NCBI GenBank assembly: GCA_903908025.1 | Contig: CAIVQM010000457.1 | Coordinates: 1-10,517, forward strand | Reading direction: 5' to 3' | Origin: an uncultured bacterium | GTDB lineage: Bacteria; Actinomycetota; Actinomycetes; S36-B12 | Length of the DNA stretch: 10,517 bases | Shown here: one piece after another, positions 4,897 through 10,517 of the stretch | Position numbering within the stretch: the stretch's first letter is position 1 | Layout: each line of letters begins with the position of its first letter | Program-made: the position numbers and the translations under genes | Notes under the pieces: generated by a model | What the model was told of the DNA's origin: nothing | Database searches by the model: none | Seen by the model: the letters and a program-made list of their open reading frames with translations, nothing else

Positions 4897-7800
4897 CTAT
4901 CCGAGGCAATTTGCACCCAGCAGGGCCTTGAGATCGCCGTACAGCGCCGGTGACGGCGTGACGCGCAGGCGGTCGTCCAGGCGCAGGACCGTCGTCTTGG
5001 CACCACCCGTCAGGTGCAGGTGCACCTCGGTCGTACCCGGGTGGCCGGCCAGCACCTCCTTGAGACGCTCGACGAGGGGCGGGATGCAGCGTGCTGCCGC
5101 CATGCTGACGCGCACCGGCCCGCTCACCGCCTCGCTGAGATCGGGCTGCGTGATCTCCAGTGCGACGAGTCGGACGCCATCGTCGTCGCTGCGGTCGACC
5201 CGGGCCCGCACGATGACGACTGAGTCATCGATCAGCAGCGTGCTCACTGCGGCATACGTCTGCGGGAACACCATGATGTCGACTGAGCCCTCAAGGTCCT
5301 CGAGGGTGACGATCGCCCACGGCGAGCCCTGCTTGGTGGTCTTGCGCTGGACGGCGGTGACCAGGCCGCCCACCGTTGCGATCGTGGCATCGGCCCGCTC
5401 GTCCATGAGCAGAGCGGCGATCGTCCGGTCGGTGTGCGACGCGAGGAGTCGCTCAGCGCCGTGCAACGGGTGGTCGGACACGTAGAGCCCGAGCATCTCG
5501 CGCTCGTGCGCCAGCAGGACCGTCTTCTCCCACTCCCCGATGGGGATGTCGCCGCGAGCGGTGAGTGACGGATCAGCGTCGGCCTCGAGCCCGCCGAACA
5601 GGTCGAACTGGCCATGCGCCTCGGCCCGCTTGATATCGACCGCGGCATCGACGACCTGCTCGTGGATGGTGACCAGGCCCTTGCGTGTGTGGCCGAGCGA
5701 GTCGAAGGCGCCCGACTTGATGAGCGACTCCACCACGCGCTTGTTGCAGACGGATGCGTCGACCTTGGCGATGAAGTCATGGAAGTCGGCGAAGCGCCCG
5801 ATGCGGCGCCTCGTTGCGATGATCGAGTCGACGACATTGCCGCCGACGTTGCGGATCGCCGAGAGTCCGAACCGGATGTCGGTTCCGCGCGGGGTGAAGT
5901 CGAAGTCCGAGTCGTTGACATCAGGTGGCAGCACCTTGATGCCCATCTTGCGACACTCGTTCAGGTAGATGGCTGACTTGTCCTTGTCGTCCTTGACCGA
6001 AGTCAGCAGCGCTGCCATGTACTCGGCCGGGTAGTTGGCCTTCAGATAGGCCGTCCAGTAGGACACGAGCCCGTAGCCGGCCGTGTGCGCCTTGTTGAAC
6101 GCGTAGTCGGAGAACGGGACAAGGATCTCCCACAGCGTCTTGATCGACCCGTCGGAGTAGCCGTTGGCGCGCATGCCGTCGCGGAAGGGCACGAACTCCT
6201 TGTCGAGGATCTCCTTCTTCTTCTTGCCCATCGCGCGACGCAGCAGGTCGGCTGCACCAAGCGAGTAGCCAGCCAGCTTCTGGGCGATCGCCATGACCTG
6301 CTCCTGATACACGATCAGGCCGTAGGTATCGCCCAGGATCTCCGACAGCGCGTCCTCGAGCTCGGGATGAATCGGCACGACGGGCTTGCGGCCGTTCTTG
6401 CGATCGGCGTAGTCGTTGTGCGCATTGGCACCCATCGGCCCCGGCCGGTAGAGGGCGAGCACCGCGGAGATGTCCTCGAAGTTGTCGGGCTGCATCGAGC
6501 GCAGCAGCGCGCGCATCGGTCCGCCGTCGAGCTGGAAGACACCGAGCGTGTCACCTCGTGTCAGCAGGTCGTAGGTATCGCGGTCGTCCAGGCCGAGGGT
6601 CTCCAGGACGATCGTCTCGCCACGGTTGGCATCGATATTGCGCAGGCAGTCATCGAGCACGGTGAGGTTGCGCAGGCCCAGGAAGTCCATCTTGAGCAGG
6701 CCGAGCGACTCGCATGCGCCCATGTCGAACTGGGTGATGACGGCGCCGTCCTGGTCGCGTCGCCAGACCGGCAGGATGTCGAGCAGTGGCTCGCGGCACA
6801 GGATGACACCCGCGGCGTGGACGCCGGGCTGGCGCTTGAGGCCCTCGAGCCCCTTGGCGGTGTCGACCACGCGCTTGGCATCGGGGTCGGTGTCGTACAG
6901 CGCGCGGAACTCGGCCGCCTCGCCGTAACGGGGGTTCTTCGGATCGAAGGCGCCAGCAAGCGAGATGTCCTTGCCCATGACGGAGGGCGGCATCGCCTTG
7001 GTGATGCGGTCGCCCAGCGCATACGGGTAGCCCAGCACGCGAGCACTGTCCTTGACGGCCGCCTTGGCCTTGATGGATCCGTAGGTGATGATCTGGGCCA
7101 CCCGCTCCTCGCCGTACTTCTCGGTGGCGTAGCGGATCATGTCGGAGCGGCGGCGCTCATCGAAGTCCATGTCGATGTCGGGCATCGAGATGCGCTCCGG
7201 GTTGAGGAACCGCTCGAACAGCAGACCGTGCTTGATCGGATCAAGTTCGGTGATGCCGAGGGCGTAGGCGATCATCGCGCCAGCCGCCGAGCCACGCCCG
7301 GGGCCGACGCGGATGCCGGTCTCCTTGGCATGGCGTACGAGGTCGGCCGTGACGAGGAAGTAGCCCGGGAAGCCCATCTGGATGATGACGCCGACCTCGT
7401 ACTCCGCCTGCGTGCGGACGTTGTCGGGGATGGCCCCGTTGTAACGGTGGTGCAGGCCGCGCTCGACCTCCTTGACGAGCCAGGACTCCTCGCTCTCGCC
7501 ATCGGGCACCGGGAAGGCCGGCATCAGGTTCGCGCCCTCGTTGAACTCCACGTGGCAGCGCTCGGCGATGAGCATGGTGTTGTCGCATGCCTCGGGAAGC
7601 TCGGCCCACACCTGCCGCATCTCGGCGGCCGTCTTCACGTAGAAGTCGCGGGCATCGAAGCGGAATCGCTTCGGATCGTCCATGGTGGTGCGCGTGCCGA
7701 TGCACAGCAGCACATCGTGAGTGTCGGCATCGGACGCGTGCACGTAGTGCAGGTCGTTGGTGGCGATCAGCGGGAGGTCGAGCGTGCGGGCGATGCGGAG

Positions 7801-8433
7801 CAGGTCCTCGCGGAACCGTCGCTCGATTGCCAGCCCGTGGTCCATGACCTCGCAGAAGTAGTTGCCCGCGCCGAGGATGTCGCGGAAGTCGGCGGCCGCG
7901 GCGAGTGCCTTCTCGTAGTTGCCGGCCTGCAGCCAGCGGTTGACCTCGCCGCTGGGGCAGCCGGTGGTGCCGATGAGCCCGGTGCCGTAGCGCTGCAGAA
8001 GGTCTCGGTCGAACCGCGGCTTGTGGTAGTAGCCCTCGAGGCTGGCGAGGGACGACAGCCGGAACAGGTTGTGCAGACCGGCGGTGTTCTCGGCCCACAG
8101 GGTCATGTGGGTGTAGCTCTGCTTGCCGCGACCGGCTCCCGTGTCCTCCGGTGTGCCCTCGTCGAACCCACCGCCGAAGTCGAATGGCCGACGCTCGAAC
8201 CGACCCTGCGGTGCGTAGTACCCCTCAAGGCCGATGATCGGGTTCAGGCCGCGCGCGCGGGCACCCTTGTAGAACTCGAATGCCCCGTAGAGGTTGCCGT
8301 GATCGGTCATCGCGATGGCCGGCATCCCCTGCCGCTCTACCTCGTCGAAGAGGTCGGGCAGGCGTGCGGCACCGTCGAGCATCGAGTACTCGGTGTGCAC
8401 ATGCAGGTGCACGAACTGATCGGCGGGGGGCAC
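4897..8433 (-). CDS. dnaE: DNA polymerase III alpha subunit (DnaE1 type)
   Basis: The replicative DNA polymerase of the chromosome, 1178 residues, full length. The PHP domain (about 7-290) has all nine metal-binding residues by alignment with mycobacterial DnaE1: H11, H13, D20, H45, E70, H109, C159, D227 and H229. It should therefore carry its own 3'-5' proofreading activity. The palm holds VGPGRGSAAG (376-385), PDIDMDF (418-424, catalytic D421 and D423) and KMDFLGLRN (581-589, third Asp D583). LYRPGPMG (661-668) and the AFNKAHTAGYG finger region (778-788) follow. QFDLFGG (942-948) is the internal beta-clamp-binding motif, and an OB fold lies at about 1017-1095. The start GTG 8433 gives the normal short lead into FVHLHVHTEYS, and a TAGGGT hexamer sits six bases upstream, suggesting a leaderless transcript. 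Upstream is the pseudouridine synthase (34-bp gap); downstream is the membrane protein (7-bp gap). Confidence 0.98.
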   Translation of the reverse strand: MPPADQFVHLHVHTEYSMLDGAARLPDLFDEVERQGMPAIAMTDHGNLYGAFEFYKGARARGLNPIIGLEGYYAPQGRFERRPFDFGGGFDEGTPEDTGAGRGKQSYTHMTLWAENTAGLHNLFRLSSLASLEGYYHKPRFDRDLLQRYGTGLIGTTGCPSGEVNRWLQAGNYEKALAAAADFRDILGAGNYFCEVMDHGLAIERRFREDLLRIARTLDLPLIATNDLHYVHASDADTHDVLLCIGTRTTMDDPKRFRFDARDFYVKTAAEMRQVWAELPEACDNTMLIAERCHVEFNEGANLMPAFPVPDGESEESWLVKEVERGLHHRYNGAIPDNVRTQAEYEVGVIIQMGFPGYFLVTADLVRHAKETGIRVGPGRGSAAGAMIAYALGITELDPIKHGLLFERFLNPERISMPDIDMDFDERRRSDMIRYATEKYGEERVAQIITYGSIKAKAAVKDSARVLGYPYALGDRITKAMPPSVMGKDISLAGAFDPKNPRYGEAAEFRALYDTDPDAKRVVDTAKGLEGLKRQPGVHAAGVILCREPLLDILPVWRRDQDGAVITQFDMGACESLGLLKMDFLGLRNLTVLDDCLRNIDANRGETIVLETLGLDDRDTYDLLTRGDTLGVFQLDGGPMRALLRSMQPDNFEDISAVLALYRPGPMGANAHNDYADRKNGRKPVVPIHPELEDALSEILGDTYGLIVYQEQVMAIAQKLAGYSLGAADLLRRAMGKKKKEILDKEFVPFRDGMRANGYSDGSIKTLWEILVPFSDYAFNKAHTAGYGLVSYWTAYLKANYPAEYMAALLTSVKDDKDKSAIYLNECRKMGIKVLPPDVNDSDFDFTPRGTDIRFGLSAIRNVGGNVVDSIIATRRRIGRFADFHDFIAKVDASVCNKRVVESLIKSGAFDSLGHTRKGLVTIHEQVVDAAVDIKRAEAHGQFDLFGGLEADADPSLTARGDIPIGEWEKTVLLAHEREMLGLYVSDHPLHGAERLLASHTDRTIAALLMDERADATIATVGGLVTAVQRKTTKQGSPWAIVTLEDLEGSVDIMVFPQTYAAVSTLLIDDSVVIVRARVDRSDDDGVRLVALEITQPDLSEAVSGPVRVSMAAARCIPPLVERLKEVLAGHPGTTEVHLHLTGGAKTTVLRLDDRLRVTPSPALYGDLKALLGANCLG

Positions 8434-8439
8434 AGCCCC

Positions 8440-8445
8440 ACCCTA
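8440..8445 (-). promoter_or_regulatory. predicted -10 element of dnaE, leaderless layout
   Basis: TAGGGT on the minus strand fits TANNNT and is followed by six bases and the GTG of dnaE at 8433. This is the same spacing as at hisD. It lies in the 34-bp gap after the pseudouridine synthase gene, so dnaE would have its own promoter in addition to any read-through. No convincing -35 is seen. Confidence 0.5.
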
Positions 8446-8454
8446 ACTTTCCGG

Positions 8455-8466
8455 GCCGACGTCGGC
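8455..8466. repeat. perfect 12-bp palindrome upstream of dnaE
   Basis: gccgacgtcggc is a perfect dyad with no loop. It lies between the stop codon of the pseudouridine synthase gene (8468) and the predicted dnaE -10 (8440-8445), covering the position just downstream of a -35 box. It could be a repressor site. The six-base arms leave no loop, so it is a poor terminator. Chance occurrence in GC-rich DNA is possible. Confidence 0.45.
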
Positions 8467-8467
8467 G

Positions 8468-9394
8468 TCACACACCGGCGCGTAGCCGCTCGAGAGCCGT
8501 CGCCAGATCCTGCGGGTACTCGCTGGTCACGATGATGCGCTCGCCGCCGGACGGATGGTCGAAACCCAGCCGCAACGCGTGCAACCACTGCCTCGTCAGC
8601 CCCACCCGCTTCGACAACCCGGGGTCGGCTCCATAAGTGAGGTCGCCGACACACGGATGACGGAGGGCGGCCATGTGCACCCGGATCTGATGAGTCCGGC
8701 CGGTCTCCAGGTGCACCTCGAGCAGGGAGGCGTGCGGGAACGCCTCGAGGGTGTCGTAGTGCGTGACACTCTCCTTCCCACCCGTCACAACGGCCCACTT
8801 GTAATCGTGCTGGGGATGCCGGTCGATCGGCGCATCGACGGTTCCGCTCAGCGGATCGCAATGCCCCTGGACGACGGCGTGGTAGATCTTCTCGACGGTG
8901 CGGTCCTTGAACTGGCGCTTCAGGCTCGTGTAGGCCTGCTCGCTCTTGGCGACGGCCATGACACCTGAGGTGCCCACGTCGAGGCGGTGCACGATGCCCT
9001 GCCGCTCAGCCGCTCCTGAGGTGCTGATGCGGTAACCCGCGGCCTCGAGCCCGCCCACGACGGTGGGGCCAGTCCAGCCCGGGCTGGGATGCGCAGCCAC
9101 CCCGACCGGCTTGTCGACGACCACGACGTCGTCGTCGTCGAACAGCACGCGCATGCCGGGCACCGGCTCGGGTGGCAGGGTCGGCGCCCGCTCGGGCTCG
9201 CGCAGGTCCACGGTCAGCAATGACCCGGCCAGCAGGCGGTCAGATTTGGCACCAGGACGACCGTCGACCAGCACCGCTCCCTCGGCAACGAGCTCGGCCG
9301 CCCGCGTCCGAGACAGGCCGATCAGTCGCGTCAGGGCGATATCGAGGCGCTCCCCCGCGAGACCCTCCGGCACCGGGAGCAGCCGCTCGCTCAC
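8468..9394 (-). CDS. rluD: RluA/RluD-family 23S rRNA pseudouridine synthase
   Basis: Isomerises uridine to pseudouridine in RNA; RluD proper modifies helix 69 of 23S rRNA. The 308-residue protein has an N-terminal S4 RNA-binding domain (about 13-65, including RLDIALTRLIGLSRTRAAEL) and a catalytic domain from about 80. Catalytic motif II is GIVHRLDVGTSGVMAVAK (133-150) with D139 as the nucleophilic aspartate. Further motifs are DDDDVVVVDKPVGVAAHPSP (86-105), KIYHAVVQG and ETGRTHQIRVHMA near residues 231-243. The S4 domain plus length fits RluD, but closely related RluC/RluA-type targets cannot be excluded. The start is GTG 9394, seven bases after the lspA stop, with an AGGA Shine-Dalgarno formed right at the lspA stop. 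It is therefore in an operon with lspA, a pairing common in Actinobacteria. Confidence 0.94.
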   Translation of the reverse strand: MSERLLPVPEGLAGERLDIALTRLIGLSRTRAAELVAEGAVLVDGRPGAKSDRLLAGSLLTVDLREPERAPTLPPEPVPGMRVLFDDDDVVVVDKPVGVAAHPSPGWTGPTVVGGLEAAGYRISTSGAAERQGIVHRLDVGTSGVMAVAKSEQAYTSLKRQFKDRTVEKIYHAVVQGHCDPLSGTVDAPIDRHPQHDYKWAVVTGGKESVTHYDTLEAFPHASLLEVHLETGRTHQIRVHMAALRHPCVGDLTYGADPGLSKRVGLTRQWLHALRLGFDHPSGGERIIVTSEYPQDLATALERLRAGV

Positions 9395-9401
9395 GGCATC
9401 C

Positions 9402-9965
9402 TCATGCGCGCTGGCCGGTGATCTCGACGCCGCGCAGCGCGAGGATCACCATGAGGGCAGCGGAGCAGGTGATGAAGGCGTCCGCGACGTTGAATATGCC
9501 GCCGAAGTGCGCCACCTGGACGAAGTCGATGACGTGCCCCATGCCGAAGCCCGGAGGGCGTGTGAGCCGGTCGAAGAGATTGCCGAGGAGGCCGCCTAGG
9601 AGGCCGCCGAGGGCGATCGCCCACCAGATGCTGCCCAGCCGACGTGCGGTCCGCAGGATAACCACGGCGACGCCCACAGCGATGAGAGTGAATATCCATG
9701 TGTACCCAGCACCGATGGAGAAGGCGGCACCGCTGTTCTGCACATAAGTGAAACGGACGAGCCCGCCCAGGAATTCCGCGAAGGTCTCCCCCACACGGTG
9801 CTGATCGACCCAAGCCTTCACAAGGTGATCGACGACGACTACTCCGATGGCCATCACGGCAAGGACCCAAAGGCAGCGTCGCCGGACGCCCGGATCGACG
9901 GTGAAGGTCTCGTCAGCCGCTTCCGTGGTCTCCTTGGGGGAGAGGTCTTCCGGCGCGGTCACCAC
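9402..9965 (-). CDS. lspA: lipoprotein signal peptidase (signal peptidase II)
   Basis: Inner-membrane aspartyl protease that cleaves the signal peptide of lipid-modified prolipoproteins at the lipobox cysteine. The 187-residue protein has a polar N-terminal extension (1-30) and four transmembrane segments at about 32-49, 86-104, 112-130 and 160-177. Conserved regions are DHLVKAW (46-52), YVQNSGAAF (74-82), GNLFDRL (128-134), HVIDFV (144-149) and FNVADAF (158-164). The catalytic aspartates are D147 and D162 by family alignment. The gene begins with two GTG codons, 9965 and 9962. Only the second stands six bases from the TAGAGT hexamer, so a leaderless transcript would start there and give 186 residues; the longer form is listed. 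It follows the DksA/TraR-like gene by 18 bp and precedes the pseudouridine synthase by 7 bp. Confidence 0.96.
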   Translation of the reverse strand: MVTAPEDLSPKETTEAADETFTVDPGVRRRCLWVLAVMAIGVVVVDHLVKAWVDQHRVGETFAEFLGGLVRFTYVQNSGAAFSIGAGYTWIFTLIAVGVAVVILRTARRLGSIWWAIALGGLLGGLLGNLFDRLTRPPGFGMGHVIDFVQVAHFGGIFNVADAFITCSAALMVILALRGVEITGQRA

Positions 9966-9968
9966 CCC

Positions 9969-9974
9969 ACTCTA
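9969..9974 (-). promoter_or_regulatory. predicted -10 element of lspA, leaderless layout
   Basis: TAGAGT on the minus strand fits TANNNT. It lies three bases before GTG 9965 and six before GTG 9962. The six-base spacing matches hisD and dnaE and points to the second GTG as the leaderless start. The hexamer lies within the 18-bp gap after the DksA/TraR-like gene. No -35 element is recognisable. Confidence 0.5.
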
Positions 9975-9983
9975 CTTGCGCCT

Positions 9984-10517
9984 CTAGTGGCGCTCCTCCG
10001 CCTGCTTGCAGCTCATGCACAGGGTTGCGCGGGGGAATGCCTGCAGGCGGAACTTGCCGATCGGACGGCCGCAGGACTCGCAGACTCCATAGGTCCCGGC
10101 ATCGATTCGGTCGAGGGCGTGCTGCACCTGGTCGAGCATGTTCCGGGCGTTGTTGGCCAGGGACATCTCGTGCTCACGCTCGAACGTCTTGCTGCCAGCG
10201 TCGGCCTGGTCGTCGCCGGCGCCATCGCCGGAGTCACGGATGAGGTCGGCCAGGCCCACCTCCGCGGTGGCGATCTCCTGGCGGAGCCGGTCGAGGTCCG
10301 CGTGCAGGGCGGCCTTGACCTCCGCCAGTTCCTTCGGCGTCCACGGGGTCTCGTCCTCCCGAACAGCAAGTCGCCTCTCGACCTTCTTCCCGGGCGCGGC
10401 CTTCTTGACCGGCGCGGCCTTCTTGACCGGCGCGGCCTTCTTGACCGGCGCGGCCTTCTTGACCGGCGCGGCCTTCTTGACCGGCGCGGCCTTCTTGACC
10501 GGCGCGGCCTTCTTCAC
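9984..10517 (-). CDS. DksA/TraR-like zinc-finger protein with Lys-rich repeat tail (partial)
   Basis: Probably binds RNA polymerase at the secondary channel and modulates transcription initiation, as DksA/TraR proteins do. 177 residues are visible, and the 5' end may lie beyond the window. Residues 1-42 are seven KKAAP(V/G) repeats, followed by a basic link (GKKVERR). A coiled-coil region (about 61-140) has an acidic turn, DSGDGAGDDQADAGS (95-109), at the position of the DksA tip. The C-terminal zinc finger is CESC (146-149) with CMSC (167-170), a canonical C-X2-C-X17-C-X2-C. The stop is TAG at 9984-9986. The last codon in view is GTG, whereas the other repeat units have GTC, so it could be a true start or one more valine. 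The gene heads the lspA-rluD-dnaE run on the same strand. Confidence 0.9.
   Translation of the reverse strand: MKKAAPVKKAAPVKKAAPVKKAAPVKKAAPVKKAAPVKKAAPGKKVERRLAVREDETPWTPKELAEVKAALHADLDRLRQEIATAEVGLADLIRDSGDGAGDDQADAGSKTFEREHEMSLANNARNMLDQVQHALDRIDAGTYGVCESCGRPIGKFRLQAFPRATLCMSCKQAEERH
10392..10517 (-). repeat. seven 18-bp in-frame repeats encoding (V)KKAAP
   Basis: On the coding strand the unit gtcaagaaggccgcgccg is repeated almost without change, giving an uninterrupted Lys/Ala/Pro tail. The unit next to the folded domain has a ccc proline codon and is followed by glycine. The unit at the window edge begins gtg instead of gtc. Near-identity at the DNA level, including synonymous positions, indicates recent expansion by slippage or unequal crossover. 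The copy number is unreliable in short-read data, and the array may extend past the window. Confidence 0.9.

Noticed and set aside
4890..5006. Upstream extension of the small membrane protein into dnaE
   Set aside because: The extra 39 residues are arginine- and cysteine-rich shadow of dnaE. ATG 4889 is directly before the first transmembrane segment.
6085..8535. An 816-codon open frame on the plus strand, antisense to dnaE
   Set aside because: It is the shadow of a GC-rich gene. It has no recognisable domain, is rich in Val, Leu, Arg and Gly in the way such mirrors are, and dnaE on the other strand has every catalytic motif.

Overview
The window looks like two unrelated pieces of bacterial DNA joined at about position 1650. 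Bases 1 to about 1650 carry a hairpin-rich tandem repeat, a family 2 glycosyltransferase and the 3' end of an unidentified gene. The glycosyltransferase style and the repeat suggest a Chloroflexota-like source, which is inference only. Bases from about 1650 to 10517 are a high-GC actinobacterial housekeeping segment. The evidence for Actinobacteria is strong G/C preference at third codon positions, many GTG starts, the gene set DksA/TraR-like, lspA, rluD, dnaE, hisD and hisC, and a DnaE1-type polymerase with a complete PHP metal site. At the join, two minus-strand genes in different frames are both cut in mid-gene: the first about 80 codons of hisC meet the last about 90 codons of an unrelated protein. 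No transposase, att site or integrase is visible. An assembly chimera is the simplest explanation; a real rearrangement is the alternative.

Layout of the left piece: 1-190 is a 52-bp tandem repeat whose units fold into two hairpins. 191-377 is an untranslated gap. 378-1328 (+) is a GT2 glycosyltransferase that may start at an ATA codon behind a strong Shine-Dalgarno sequence. 1383 to about 1652 (-) is the C-terminal end of an unknown beta-rich domain protein, convergent with the glycosyltransferase.

Layout of the right piece, in minus-strand transcription order from the right edge: a DksA/TraR-like zinc-finger protein with a Lys/Ala/Pro repeat tail (running off the window), lspA, an RluA/RluD-family pseudouridine synthase, dnaE, and a small four-helix membrane protein. 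On the plus strand, facing these, are a single-domain LON substrate-binding protein (3230-3913) and a YbaK-type aminoacyl-tRNA deacylase (3917-4411). The deacylase overlaps the membrane-protein gene tail-to-tail by 53 bp. Divergent from the LON gene, hisD (1888-3207, -) leads into the truncated hisC through a 4-base GTGA overlap.

The right piece is very compact. Three minus-strand genes (hisD, dnaE, lspA) have a TANNNT -10 hexamer exactly six bases before a GTG codon, which is the arrangement expected for leaderless mRNAs in Actinobacteria. The LON gene has a near-leaderless version overlapping the hisD hexamer. The proteins are ordinary housekeeping functions: histidine synthesis, chromosome replication, lipoprotein maturation, rRNA modification, tRNA proofreading and RNA polymerase modulation. 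I see no defence system, mobile element, CRISPR array or RNA gene. The points most worth a second look are the join, the ATA start, the repeated leaderless promoter layout and the Lys-rich tail.
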